Part shown: piece after piece, positions 38,317-48,825 of the stretch
Numbering within the stretch: position 1 is the stretch's first letter
Layout: each line of letters begins with the position of its first letter
Origin: Serratia sp. DD3
GTDB taxonomy: Bacteria > Pseudomonadota > Gammaproteobacteria > Enterobacterales > Enterobacteriaceae
Reading direction: 5' to 3'
Length of the DNA: 64,000 nucleotides
Assembly (NCBI RefSeq): GCF_000496755.2
Contig: NZ_AYKS02000033.1
Coordinates: forward strand, 124,001-188,000
Notes under the pieces: generated by a model
Seen by the model: the letters and a program-made list of their open reading frames with translations, nothing else
Database searches by the model: none
Told to the model about the DNA's origin: nothing
Made by a program: the position numbers and the translations under genes

Positions 38317-38920
38317 GATTATACTCCATGCCAGAAACTACATTAGGTGGCAGCGCTTTAGATGATAAGTATCGCTAATATTCCCGTCGTTATTCAAGTG
38401 ACAGGAATTCAGGCATAAGTTGCCATTGTAACGCAGAAATTTGAAATCAACAGGCCGATTCGCCTGAGGCACGGTATCACTTGCCTACTTTCAATGTGAG
38501 ATATCACCAAGAGAGTGCCTCGTCGCAATGGCCTGTTGTCGGGGAGGTGAAAATCGGTAGGGGAAAAGGATGGCAGACACAGCAGCCTACCATCCCCCTG
38601 GCATTACATTGTTTGGGTGAAAGTACGCGAAATGGCATCCTGCTGCTGATCGCTGAGTGTTCGAACAATGGCAAAAAACCTATGGACAGATTGCACGTTA
38701 GTCACCGTTGAATAAATTTAAAATTATTATAAAATTCAGTAATATAAAAAATTAAGGCAGGGCTTTTAGCGTATCGTTCAGCGTGGTAATCTTCATAGAT
38801 GTCGTGGTCTTGAGTGGCCTTTTTCCTCAGAAAAATCTGCGTCACAACCACAGCGAAATTTTATTTTTTATTACTATCAATGCATTAAAAAAAGATCTCA
38901 CCAATAAGGAAAGAGCACAA
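38317..38920. other. Gap between ubiC and a small membrane-anchored protein gene
   Basis: About 600 bases. An open stretch of 76 codons at 38481-38711 has no ribosome site or recognisable motif and is not called. The part 38700-38780 is AT-rich and may hold a promoter. No repeat was recognised. Confidence 0.45.
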
Positions 38921-39304
38921 ATGCCAAAAATGAAAAGCCAAGAAGCTCTGGTGCGCAAGCGTAAGCGCTGGGTGGTGCTAGCGATTCTGGTGATAATCAT
39001 TGCTGGCTGTTACCAGTGGTGGAGGCAAGGGACACTGCGATACGAAGAGTGGAGCCCCAACCAGCAGTATGTGGTGCGCAATTATAAAATCTTCGAGTTT
39101 ATTCCGCGCTTCACCATGCCTGGCGATGGCGGGCATTACTCCGGCTACATGCGGGTTTATGACCGCAACGGCAAGCTGCTCTACGAAGAGTATTCCAACC
39201 TGCTCGACTTTGTCGAAGGTCCATTCTGGGCAAAAGAAGGCGTCTATTGGATAGGTAACAACAATCAGGACATCGTTCCCCTACCCACCTCACCGCTAGG
39301 TTGA
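38921..39304 (+). CDS. Small membrane-anchored protein of unknown function
   Basis: 127 residues from the ATG at 38921, preceded by AAGGAAAG. A basic start (KMKSQEALVRKRKRW) and one hydrophobic helix (about 17-32, VVLAILVIIIAGCYQWW) anchor a soluble domain facing the periplasm, with EEWSPNQQYVVRNYKIFEFIPRFTMPGDGG and YMRVYDRNGKLLYEEYSNLL. The S-P-(N/D)-x-x-Y pattern and a repeated Asp-Arg-Asn-Gly turn suggest a small beta-rich domain. I do not recognise a family. The Cys at residue 28 lies inside the helix, and a lipobox reading is weak. Confidence 0.65.
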   Translation: MPKMKSQEALVRKRKRWVVLAILVIIIAGCYQWWRQGTLRYEEWSPNQQYVVRNYKIFEFIPRFTMPGDGGHYSGYMRVYDRNGKLLYEEYSNLLDFVEGPFWAKEGVYWIGNNNQDIVPLPTSPLG

Positions 39305-39474
39305 AGCTTGCGAAGAACGTAGCATGCCTTTGGCGTGAGCCCAGCAGCTCTGACGCATTGGCTTCTGTGCAGCGGTGTCAGTTTGGCAATAGAGGGTAGA
39401 TAGCAGGATCTGAGGGATTGTCAGTGGCACTTAATATAAGTCGAAAATGGCATCAATACGAACCCAACTGTTAA

Positions 39475-39765
39475 TTACAGATGATGAACCGGATCTTGTG
39501 CCTGATGGAGTACACCGATAACTTCTATGCCGTATGACGTTTCACGATAGTGAAGCATATGACTTTCACAGGGGAAGCTCTTAATTCCTGGCCCCAGTTC
39601 CTCGCGAGCAAAACCCGGAGAAGGATGGCGGTCAAGCGTTTGCGTCAAGATAGCGCGAATAGACCGTGCATACAGGTCGGCAACTTCTTTTCCCCATTGA
39701 TGCTGTGAATAGGCGCGGATTTTACGAAACTGAACCTTGGCGTCGGTGGTAAACCTGACCGTCAT
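39475..39765 (-). CDS. ParE/RelE-family toxin
   Basis: A 96-residue toxin of the ParE type. KVQFRKIRAYSQHQWGKEVADLYARSIRAILTQTL is the two-helix hairpin, and PGIKSFPCESHMLHYRETSYGIEVIGVLHQAQDP is the beta-sheet end with the ..HxIxYR..-like strand. ParE proteins poison gyrase; RelE-type relatives cut mRNA; the two cannot be separated here. It overlaps the antitoxin stop by 4 bases (ATGA), giving coupled translation. Confidence 0.88.
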   Translation of the reverse strand: MTVRFTTDAKVQFRKIRAYSQHQWGKEVADLYARSIRAILTQTLDRHPSPGFAREELGPGIKSFPCESHMLHYRETSYGIEVIGVLHQAQDPVHHL

Positions 39766-40040
39766 CCCTGTCCCTCCGCCTGATTCAGTTCATCGGTTGT
39801 CAGGTCACTGAATACGTCATCAATGTCGTGTAATTGGCCGTTCTCCGCTTGGGCGATAGAGTTGGCCAGGACAATTTTCAGGTTATTCAGCTTCAGTTTC
39901 TCAATCGCATTAAAGTCTTCATAGGACATCACCACCACCTTCGGGCGACCATTCTTGGTAATGCAGACCGGTTCGCGTAGGGCTTTGCTGATGACCTCCC
40001 CAAACTGTATCTTGGCTTCACTGGCGGTAAAACTGTGCAT
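39762..40040 (-). CDS. Phd/YefM-family antitoxin
   Basis: A 92-residue antitoxin. The N-terminal DNA-binding part (about 1-55: MHSFTASEAKIQFGEVISKALREPVCITKNGRPKVVVMSYEDF) is the Phd/YefM signature; the acidic C-terminus (DIDDVFSDLTTDELNQAEGQG) would wrap the toxin. It comes first in the operon, before the ParE-like toxin. It is a different lineage from the dead YefM-like copy at 9090. Confidence 0.9.
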   Translation of the reverse strand: MHSFTASEAKIQFGEVISKALREPVCITKNGRPKVVVMSYEDFNAIEKLKLNNLKIVLANSIAQAENGQLHDIDDVFSDLTTDELNQAEGQG

Positions 40041-40066
40041 ATATCACCCCGAATATTGACTTTAAT

Positions 40067-40081
40067 GGTACGAATCATACC
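40067..40081 (-). promoter_or_regulatory. Likely operator of the toxin-antitoxin operon
   Basis: GGTACGAATCATACC is a near-perfect palindrome 26 bases upstream of the antitoxin start, the usual place for autoregulation by the complex. Confidence 0.45.
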
Positions 40082-40212
40082 GATTTATACCCATATTAGA
40101 CTATGCAGAGAAGGAGCACCAACGAACCCCCATTATCAGCGGGAAAATGTCAGCGGAAAATTGTCAGGGAAAAGCGCCGCAACAGGATGATAAGAAATCC
40201 GGGGAGTAATAA

Positions 40213-40238
40213 CGAAAAAAGGTGTGCCAGGGCACACC
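40213..40238 (-). terminator. Terminator of malK-lamB-malM
   Basis: GGTGTGCC-AG-GGCACACC, followed on the minus strand by six T. It starts 32 bases after the malM stop. Confidence 0.85.
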
Positions 40239-40270
40239 AATCATCAAGCCAACATCGGCAGTGTCGGGTA

Positions 40271-41188
40271 TTACCCCTTGCCTTTCACACTACTGATAAA
40301 CGTTTTACGTGCTGTGGTTGAGCCTAATTTTTCGGCTTCATTCATCAGTTTCAGTGCCTTATCTATATCCCCTGCCTTAACTGCCTGTTTGATACCATTA
40401 TTGAAATAGGCTTCGGTATCGCTAAGCACTGGCTCTGCGGGTGCTTTGGTTACCGGGGCCGATGTGGTGGCAGCCGTTGGGGTATTAGAACCCACAACCA
40501 CGGGTGCAGGGGCGTTAGAACTGGTCACCGGCAGCCCGATCATGACGCTCCCCATATTTTGCTCAGAGCGGACCTTCAGATGCAGTTCTCCAGTGGTGCC
40601 ATGTTGAGCAATTGGGTCTGGAATATCAGGCACCGCATTACCTACCCCCATGGCATAAGCCTTGGCTGGATCAAGAAGCTTTGTGGTGGCGGCTAAATCC
40701 TGACGAGTGGTGTATACCAACAGGTAAATTTGCTTCTGCCCCAAAGAAGGGGTCAACTTGATGGTACCCTCCAAGCGGTCGCCCGACATCACACCAGCAC
40801 GTTCATACGGAAAATAACTGCTGGGATAAAAAGCCGCAGGGCGCATTTGCTCATCCAAGACCAAAACGCTAGGTGCAAAAACGCTGCGATCATTAACCAA
40901 ACTACTCAGCGTAATCTCAAGAGAACCACGGTCAGCAGGCAATGTAAATGCAGCCACCGAACCTTGTATATCCCCTTGGTTAATCTGTGGGTTTGCAGCA
41001 GTAATCTTAAAAGTTTCACTCGCGGGCGGCACAATCGGATGCCAAGGTAACTTTTGCAAAGCATCTTGGGAAATAGCAGGAGCAACAGACACATCAGCCG
41101 ATGCATTAAACACGGCAGCTTGTGTCACAACTGGAAAAGTAGAACTGAAAAACAGTGACAGATAAAAAGCGAGTATCTTCTTTTTCAT
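40271..41188 (-). CDS. malM: Maltose operon periplasmic protein MalM
   Basis: Periplasmic protein of unknown activity, last gene of malK-lamB-malM. The ATG at 41188 gives 305 residues, the E. coli length, with a signal peptide (about 1-24, LFFSSTFPVVTQA). It shares LPWHPIVPPASETFKIT, GSLEITLSSLV and KIYLLVYTT-like segments with E. coli MalM. A Pro/Ala/Thr-rich linker (about 230-265) separates the C-terminal EAYFNNGIKQAVKAGDIDKALKLMNEAEKLGS helix pair. Confidence 0.93.
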   Translation of the reverse strand: MKKKILAFYLSLFFSSTFPVVTQAAVFNASADVSVAPAISQDALQKLPWHPIVPPASETFKITAANPQINQGDIQGSVAAFTLPADRGSLEITLSSLVNDRSVFAPSVLVLDEQMRPAAFYPSSYFPYERAGVMSGDRLEGTIKLTPSLGQKQIYLLVYTTRQDLAATTKLLDPAKAYAMGVGNAVPDIPDPIAQHGTTGELHLKVRSEQNMGSVMIGLPVTSSNAPAPVVVGSNTPTAATTSAPVTKAPAEPVLSDTEAYFNNGIKQAVKAGDIDKALKLMNEAEKLGSTTARKTFISSVKGKG

Positions 41189-41280
41189 TATTATGGCCCT
41201 TTCAAAAAAGAGACAAAGAAGCTGACAGGCAACTGGCAAGAATAGCCATATCAGCTAAACAGACTTAATGACACTGGAGA

Positions 41281-41302
41281 CAGCCGCCCTTCAGGGCGGC
41301 TG
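41281..41302 (-). terminator. Intercistronic hairpin between lamB and malM
   Basis: CAGCCGCCC and GGGCGGCTG form a 9-bp stem with a 4-base loop. In E. coli this spacer holds a similar structure that lowers malM expression. Confidence 0.6.
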
Positions 41303-41311
41303 TTTAACCGA

Positions 41312-42771
<1,460 letters not shown>

Positions 42772-42787
42772 GATTACATCCCCGAGG

Positions 42788-43903
42788 CTAAACGCCCAGC
42801 TCTTGATACAGGCGTCGACACGCAGTGCCGTCTTCACGGAACAGATGGCAGCGATAAAGTGGCAACCCAATTGCAAATGTTGCCCCCTCCTCCACCAATA
42901 CGACGTCATTCTGGCGGTACACCAGGTTCTGACGGATTTCTGGAATTTGAATATGAATCTGGGTTTCGTTACCCAACTGCTCGACAACCTGCACCTCGCC
43001 CATCAGGGTACAGGCAGATTCTGAGCTTGGTAACAGATGTTCAGGACGGATGCCTAATGACAGGTTGGCCCCTACTTCAACGCCTTCGGATTCAACGGGT
43101 ATCCACACCTGTTGACGATTGGGCATCGGCAGTTCAACCTGCACGTTATTGTGTTCAACTGCAGTGACTTTCACTGGCAGGAAATTCATTTTCGGTGAGC
43201 CAATAAAGCCCGCAACAAAGCGGTTAGCCGGGTAGTGATACAGTTCTAGTGGTTTGCCAATCTGGGCCACACGCCCGGCATCCAGCACCACAATTTTGTC
43301 CGCCAGCGTCATGGCCTCTACCTGATCATGGGTGACATAAATCATGGTGCGCTCTAGGCGTTTATGCAGGCGGGAGATCTCAATGCGCATCTGTACGCGC
43401 AATGCGGCATCCAGGTTGGACAGCGGTTCATCCAGCAGGAACACATCGGGCTCTGCCACCAAGGTTCGGCCAATCGCCACCCGCTGACGTTGTCCGCCAG
43501 AAAGAGCCTTTGGACGACGCTCCAGTAAATGGGCTAATTGCAACACTTCGGAAACCTGATTAACCCGCTGCGTGATTTCCGCTTTCTTGGTCCCGGCCAA
43601 CTTCAGGCCAAATGACATGTTATCCGCCACCGACAGATGGGGGTACAGCGCATAAGACTGAAACACCATGCCGATACCACGTTCGGCAGGGGGCACATCG
43701 TTCATGCGCTTTTCGCCGATAAACAAGTCTCCTGAGCTAATATCTTCAAGCCCGGCGATCATACGTAGCAAGGTCGATTTGCCACAGCCAGATGGCCCAA
43801 CAAACACGACAAACTCACCGTCATTAATCGTCAAATTGACATCTTTGGAAATTACAGCCTCGCCAAAGGCTTTATAAACGCTGCGCAGTGTGACGCTAGC
43901 CAT
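42788..43903 (-). CDS. malK: Maltose/maltodextrin ABC transporter ATPase
   Basis: ATPase subunit of MalFGK2; it also binds MalT and is inhibited by EIIA-Glc. It is 371 residues, the E. coli length. Walker [10 protein letters not shown] (about 36-44), Q-loop [15 protein letters not shown], signature [13 protein letters not shown] (about 134), Walker [15 protein letters not shown]-loop [10 protein letters not shown]. The C-terminal regulatory domain (about 236-371) ends [15 protein letters not shown]. Divergent from malE. Confidence 0.98.
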   Translation of the reverse strand: MASVTLRSVYKAFGEAVISKDVNLTINDGEFVVFVGPSGCGKSTLLRMIAGLEDISSGDLFIGEKRMNDVPPAERGIGMVFQSYALYPHLSVADNMSFGLKLAGTKKAEITQRVNQVSEVLQLAHLLERRPKALSGGQRQRVAIGRTLVAEPDVFLLDEPLSNLDAALRVQMRIEISRLHKRLERTMIYVTHDQVEAMTLADKIVVLDAGRVAQIGKPLELYHYPANRFVAGFIGSPKMNFLPVKVTAVEHNNVQVELPMPNRQQVWIPVESEGVEVGANLSLGIRPEHLLPSSESACTLMGEVQVVEQLGNETQIHIQIPEIRQNLVYRQNDVVLVEEGATFAIGLPLYRCHLFREDGTACRRLYQELGV

Positions 43904-44438
43904 GCGTTACTCCCCTGCTTTCGCAGTACATTGATCCTGATGGGTAATAGATAAAGGCAGTACCGCCATCATGTCTTGTACATCACCAACAGCATCATCC
44001 CTTCCGGCACAGAAACTAGCCGCTGGGTGCCGGTACAACATGAGGTGGGTAACGATCTGCATTAACGACATAAATCCAGCTTCCTGCTGCACTAGACGGA
44101 AAAAATTAATGTTGCTGATAGTGAGCTAACAACAAGAAAGGGTAATCATCCGTAACAGAATTTTTCATGGGGGAGGAGATAGGAGGATGAGAAAAACACA
44201 TTGTATAACTTAAGTGGACGACACCCGAACACTATGTGATCTGCGTAGCAAAAATCATCGCTACTTTTTGTGCTGGTCACCACAGAACCCGCGACTTTGC
44301 TAGCGGGATCACACTACGTAAGCCAAGGGCGTAGAAGGGGGGAGGATGAGGAGTTGTCGCATTGTGTCTCACTATAAGCACCAAACCGCTCTCCTTAATT
44401 GCACATTGCAATCGTATTGCTCACAAAAGGATTGGACT
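43904..44438. promoter_or_regulatory. Divergent malK/malE control region with MalT-like boxes
   Basis: Three sequences match the MalT box GGGGA(T/G)GAGG closely: 44170-44179 (GGGGAGGAGA), 44183-44192 (GAGGATGAGA) and 44342-44351 (GAGGATGAGG). Possible CRP half-sites occur at TGTGATC (44236) and GATCACAC (44308). This mirrors the E. coli malEp/malKp region, where MalT and CRP act together. The region is 535 bases and holds no gene. Confidence 0.7.
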
Positions 44439-45635
44439 ATGAACTCAACCATGACAACAACGTTACGTACACTGACCCTTTCGGCCTTAACCACTCTGGT
44501 GCTCTCCGCCTCTGCGTTTGCCAAGATCGAAGAAGGCAAACTGGTTATCTGGATCAACGGCGATAAAGGCTATAACGGCCTGGCCGAGGTAGGTAAAAAG
44601 TTTGAGAAAGATACCGGCATCAAAGTCACCATTGAGCACCCGGACAAACTGGAAGAGAAATTCCCGCAGGTTGCCGCAACTGGTGACGGTCCAGACATTA
44701 TCTTCTGGGCTCATGACCGTTTTGGTGGCTATGCGCAGTCAGGTTTATTGGCTGAGGTACACCCGTCCAAAGATTTCCAAGACAAGATCTATCCATTCAC
44801 TTGGGATGCAGTTCGTTTTAACGGCAAGCTGATTGGTTATCCCATTGCAGTTGAAGCGCTGTCGTTAATCTATAACAAAGACCTGGTCAAAGAAGCCCCG
44901 AAAACCTGGGAAGAGATCCCGGCCTTGGACAAAGAGCTACGCACCAAAGGCAAGAGCGCCATCATGTGGAATCTGCAAGAACCCTACTTCACTTGGCCAA
45001 TTATCTCTGCCAATGGCGGCTATGCCTTCAAATTTGCCGATGGCAAATTCGATATTAAAGATGTGGGCGTCGCTAATGCTGGCTCACAGGCAGGTTTGCA
45101 GTTTATCGTCGATCTGGTGAAGAATAAGCACATTAACGCCGACACTGATTACTCCATCGCCGAAGCCGCCTTCAACAAAGGCCAGACCGCCATGACCATT
45201 AATGGACCTTGGGCCTGGAACAACATTGAGCAGAGTAAAATCAATTATGGCGTCACTCTGTTACCAAGCTTCCAAGGTAAGCCATCTAAGCCATTCACCG
45301 GTGTGCTGACCGCAGGTATTAACAGCGCTAGTCCAAACAAAGAGTTGGCTACCGAGTTTTTGGAAAACTATCTGTTGACCGATGAAGGTCTGGCTAATGT
45401 TAACAAAGACAAACCGCTGGGTGCTGTAGCACTGAAATCCTTCCAGGAGCAATTAGCAAAAGACCCAAGGATCGCAGCAACCATGCAGAACGCGCAAAAC
45501 GGCGAAATCATGCCAAACATCCCACAGATGAGCACCTTCTGGTATGCGATGCGTAGCGCCGTTATCAACGCCATTACTGGGCGCCAGACAGTGAAAGCCG
45601 CACTGGAAGACGCTCGCACCCGTATCATCAAGTAA
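44439..45635 (+). CDS. malE: Maltose/maltodextrin-binding protein MalE
   Basis: Periplasmic binding protein that delivers maltodextrins to MalFGK2 and signals to the Tar receptor. The ATG at 44439 (AAAGGA site) gives 398 residues with a signal peptide (about 1-28, [14 protein letters not shown]) and mature [35 protein letters not shown]. Sugar-site aromatics lie in [11 protein letters not shown] and [15 protein letters not shown]. It starts the malEFG operon; malF follows after 111 bases. Confidence 0.98.
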   Translation: MNSTMTTTLRTLTLSALTTLVLSASAFAKIEEGKLVIWINGDKGYNGLAEVGKKFEKDTGIKVTIEHPDKLEEKFPQVAATGDGPDIIFWAHDRFGGYAQSGLLAEVHPSKDFQDKIYPFTWDAVRFNGKLIGYPIAVEALSLIYNKDLVKEAPKTWEEIPALDKELRTKGKSAIMWNLQEPYFTWPIISANGGYAFKFADGKFDIKDVGVANAGSQAGLQFIVDLVKNKHINADTDYSIAEAAFNKGQTAMTINGPWAWNNIEQSKINYGVTLLPSFQGKPSKPFTGVLTAGINSASPNKELATEFLENYLLTDEGLANVNKDKPLGAVALKSFQEQLAKDPRIAATMQNAQNGEIMPNIPQMSTFWYAMRSAVINAITGRQTVKAALEDARTRIIK

Positions 45636-45641
45636 GACTCT

Positions 45642-45673
45642 GGCAGCCGCGGGCCATGGTGCCCGCCGTTGCC
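45642..45673 (+). terminator. Intercistronic hairpin between malE and malF
   Basis: GCGGGC (45649) pairs with GCCCGC (45661), flanked by GGCAG/GTTGCC that extends the stem; a second GC-rich fold lies at 45683-45701. In E. coli, repeats here make malE far more abundant than malF, and this may do the same. Confidence 0.45.
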
Positions 45674-45746
45674 TTGCTGTGTGGGGTGCCAGCGGTGCCC
45701 CGTCGTTATCTAGTTATCTAGTCATCTCCCTGACAAGGAACGCCCT

Positions 45747-47324
45747 ATGCAATTCGCTCACGCTGGCTCGCCCGCGCGAAAAAAATCGAAGTGGTGGCAG
45801 AGTGAAAGTCTGAAATGGCTATTTGTTGGCCTGTTCAGTCTACTGACCTGTTATCTGATTGTGTTGATGTATGCGCAGGGGGAATACCTATTCGCTATTC
45901 TGACGCTGGTATTGATCAGTTCTGGGCTCTATGTCTTTGCCAATCGCCGAGCCTATGCCTGGCGTTACGTCTATCCGGGTGTCGCTGGTATGGGGTTGTT
46001 CGTCCTATTCCCGCTCATCTGTACCATCGCCATCGCGTTTACCAACTACAGCAGTAGCAACCAGTTAACCTTTGAGCGTGCACAATCGGTATTGCTACAG
46101 CGCCAATTCCAAACCGGTAAAACCTTTGGTTTTGAGCTCTACCCTGCTGCTGATCAACAGTGGCGACTGCGCCTCACGGCACCTGACAGTGAACAGCGGC
46201 TGATTTCCGACCCCTTCACTCTCGGTGGCAATCAACCGCAAACGCTCAAGCTGACCGTAGAAAACGAGCAACCCGCAGGTGAGCGTGCGACATTACGCAT
46301 TATTACCCAAAACCGCGAAACACTCAGCCAGATTGTCGCCTCTCTACCGGATGGTGGCGAATTACGCATGAGTTCGCTACGCCAGTTCTCGGCGACCAGC
46401 CCGCTGTATACCTTGGGCAAAGATGGCGAGACACTGACGGATAATCAAACCCAGATTCAATATCGACCTAACTCGGAAATTGGCTTCTATCAGGCCATCG
46501 ACGCCGATGGGCAGTGGGCCAGTGCCACCCTCAGCCCTGGTTATACCGTCACCATCGGTTGGAAAAATTTCCTACGCGTTCTCAACGATGAAGGGATCCA
46601 GAAACCGTTTGTCTCGATCTTTGTCTGGACCATTATTTTCTCGGTAATGACGGTCATCTTTACCGTTGCTGTTGGCATGGTGTTAGCCTGCGTGGTGCAG
46701 TGGGAAGCGCTGAAAGGCAAAGCTGCCTATCGAGTATTACTGATCCTGCCCTATGCGGTACCCTCATTTATTTCTATTTTGATTTTTAAGGGGTTGTTTA
46801 ACCAGAGCTTCGGTGAAATCAACTTGATGCTCAATGCACTGTTTGGCATCAAACCTTCCTGGTTTACCGATCCCTTTACCGCTAAAAGCATGATTCTGAT
46901 CGTCAATACCTGGCTGGGTTACCCCTATATGATGATCTTATGTATGGGGTTATTAAAAGCGATCCCCGATGACCTCTACGAGGCCTCGGCGATGGATGGT
47001 GCCACTCCCATGCAGAACTTTTTCCGCATCACCCTGCCATTGTTGATCAAGCCATTGACACCACTGATGATTGCTAGTTTTGCCTTCAACTTTAATAACT
47101 TTGTACTGATACAACTGTTGACTCGTGGCGGGCCAGATATGATCGGCACCACAACACCTGCTGGTTATACCGACCTGCTGGTAAGTTACACCTACCGTAT
47201 CGCATTTGAAGGGGGAGGAGGACAGGACTTCGGTCTGGCGGCAGCCATCGCCACACTGATCTTCCTGTTAGTGGGTGCTCTGGCGCTGCTGAACTTGAAA
47301 GCCAGCAAAATGAACTTTGACTAA
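45747..47324 (+). CDS. malF: Maltose ABC transporter permease MalF
   Basis: Membrane subunit of MalFGK2 forming the sugar path with MalG. It is 525 residues. About eight helices, with three N-terminal helices, the large periplasmic P2 loop (about 95-275) that contacts MalE, and the EAA loop EASAMDGATPMQNFFRITLPLLIKP (about 411-435) that docks MalK. malG begins 12 bases after the stop. Confidence 0.97.
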   Translation: MQFAHAGSPARKKSKWWQSESLKWLFVGLFSLLTCYLIVLMYAQGEYLFAILTLVLISSGLYVFANRRAYAWRYVYPGVAGMGLFVLFPLICTIAIAFTNYSSSNQLTFERAQSVLLQRQFQTGKTFGFELYPAADQQWRLRLTAPDSEQRLISDPFTLGGNQPQTLKLTVENEQPAGERATLRIITQNRETLSQIVASLPDGGELRMSSLRQFSATSPLYTLGKDGETLTDNQTQIQYRPNSEIGFYQAIDADGQWASATLSPGYTVTIGWKNFLRVLNDEGIQKPFVSIFVWTIIFSVMTVIFTVAVGMVLACVVQWEALKGKAAYRVLLILPYAVPSFISILIFKGLFNQSFGEINLMLNALFGIKPSWFTDPFTAKSMILIVNTWLGYPYMMILCMGLLKAIPDDLYEASAMDGATPMQNFFRITLPLLIKPLTPLMIASFAFNFNNFVLIQLLTRGGPDMIGTTTPAGYTDLLVSYTYRIAFEGGGGQDFGLAAAIATLIFLLVGALALLNLKASKMNFD

Positions 47325-47336
47325 GGGAGAATAATC

Positions 47337-48227
47337 ATGGCCATGGTACAACCCAAATCCCAGCGTGTACGCCTGTGGATCACCCATCTTCTGATGTTAA
47401 GTTTTATTGCTTTGATCATGTTCCCGTTGCTGATGGTGATAGCGATATCACTACGCTCTGGTAACTATGCAACGGGCAGCCTGATCCCGGATCAAATCTC
47501 TTGGGATCACTGGCGGCTGGCATTGGGCATGAGTGTCACCCAGGCCGATGGCAGCGTCACCCCACCGCCGTTCCCGGTGCTGCTGTGGCTATGGAACTCG
47601 GTGAAAATCGCCGTCATTACCGCCATAGGTATTGTGTCGCTCTCGACAACCTGCGCCTATGCCTTTGCTCGTATGCGTTTTCGCGGTAAGAGTACGCTGC
47701 TAAAAAGTATGCTCATTTTTCAGATGTTCCCGGCAGTTCTGTCGCTGGTGGCGTTATATGCTCTGTTTGATCGCTTGGGGCAATATCTGCCTTTTATCGG
47801 CCTCAATACCCATGGCGGGGTGATTTTTGCTTATATGGGGGGTATTGCACTCCACGTTTGGACCATTAAAGGCTACTTCGAAACCATTGATGGTTCATTG
47901 GAAGAGGCTGCCTCATTGGATGGCGCCACACCGTGGCAAGCGTTTCGCTTAGTGTTGCTACCGCTTTCGGTGCCGATTCTGGCGGTGGTGTTTATTCTGT
48001 CGTTTATCGCGGCGATAACTGAAGTGCCGGTTGCCTCGTTACTGTTGCGTGATGTGGACAGTTACACCCTGGCGGTAGGTATGCAGCAATATCTGAACCC
48101 ACAAAACTACCTGTGGGGCGACTTCGCGGCGGCGGCGGTGTTATCAGCCATTCCTATTACTGCGGTATTCCTGTTAGCTCAGCGCTGGTTGGTGGGTGGC
48201 CTGACGGCTGGAGGGGTGAAAGGGTAA
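47337..48227 (+). CDS. malG: Maltose ABC transporter permease MalG
   Basis: Second membrane subunit of MalFGK2. It is 296 residues, with six helices and the EAA motif [25 protein letters not shown] (about 190-214). The C-terminus (TAGGVKG) is the conserved tail that reaches into the MalK dimer. Last gene of malEFG. Confidence 0.97.
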   Translation: MAMVQPKSQRVRLWITHLLMLSFIALIMFPLLMVIAISLRSGNYATGSLIPDQISWDHWRLALGMSVTQADGSVTPPPFPVLLWLWNSVKIAVITAIGIVSLSTTCAYAFARMRFRGKSTLLKSMLIFQMFPAVLSLVALYALFDRLGQYLPFIGLNTHGGVIFAYMGGIALHVWTIKGYFETIDGSLEEAASLDGATPWQAFRLVLLPLSVPILAVVFILSFIAAITEVPVASLLLRDVDSYTLAVGMQQYLNPQNYLWGDFAAAAVLSAIPITAVFLLAQRWLVGGLTAGGVKG

Positions 48228-48236
48228 TAACTGACG

Positions 48237-48265
48237 GGCTTGGCTAAGCCAAGCCTGATAGTTAT
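48237..48265 (+). terminator. Terminator of malEFG
   Basis: GGCTTGGCT with AGCCAAGCC around a short loop, 10 bases after the malG stop; followed by a T-rich stretch. Confidence 0.65.
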
Positions 48266-48308
48266 TGTGTTTTGTGTCTACTGTAATTCGTTTGTTGTAC
48301 TTTGCGGT

Positions 48309-48442
48309 TATACCAAAAGTAATTCGATTTGCTTGTAGCTTGTGGGTGGCAAAGACGAAAGTCCTCAGTCACATCATCTTTTATGTGACTGGTACGAGCG
48401 GATGTAGCCAGCAGCTAAGCAATTTGAAGTATGGCGGGTATA
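48309..48442. repeat. Diverged ERIC-like element after malG
   Basis: It begins TATACC and ends GCGGGTATA. The arms AGTAATTCGATTTGC and GCAATTTGAAGTATGGCGGGTATA match ERIC ends; the centre is a CAGTCACAT/ATGTGACTG inverted repeat that replaces the normal core. About 134 bases. Confidence 0.6.
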
Positions 48443-48464
48443 TCTGATCCATACCTGTGTCTTG

Positions 48465-48491
48465 GGCGGCCAGCGCTGGGCCGCCATTTTT
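48465..48491 (+). terminator. Terminator-like hairpin downstream of the repeat
   Basis: GGCGGCC and GGCCGCC around AGCGCTG, followed by ATTTTTA. No gene ends directly before it, so it may be a backup for malEFG. The rest of the 48492-48783 gap holds no convincing gene; a CCTCC..GGGAGG hairpin lies at about 48669-48690. Confidence 0.5.
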
Positions 48492-48783
48492 ATGTTAACC
48501 ATTTCAAACTGAACTCCCCCCAATAATTCAAGTTGCCTAAAACACTTGTTGAGGCTGAAATACCCGAGTATGCACACTCATCCTCATCGCATTGTACCCA
48601 AGCTCAATGAAGTTGCAGGACCACGCCTATTATTAGGGAAAGCGTATTGCACTGTTCCCCCACCTCTCTGCCTCCTTACCAAGGGAGGAGCTAAAGTGTG
48701 TGCTGAGCATAGACAGGGGTTATCTGATGCCTTTAAAGGGTCACGGGTAAATGCTCAAGTTCATTAGTGACAAGCATAGAGAT

Positions 48784-48805
48784 TGGGGGATTAAACAATC
48801 CCCCA
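48784..48805 (-). terminator. Terminator of yjbEFGH
   Basis: A perfect 9-bp stem, TGGGGGATT with AATCCCCCA, loop AAAC, 21 bases after the yjbH stop. Confidence 0.7.
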
Positions 48806-48825
48806 GTTTGGCAAGTAAACCGTAG

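Noticed and set aside
38481..38711. 76-codon frame after ubiC
   Set aside because: No ribosome site, no motif, and no extension in other frames; left as part of the gap.
48546..48767. 73-codon frame between malG and yjbH
   Set aside because: No ribosome site, odd composition, and it overlaps a hairpin-rich repeat-like stretch.
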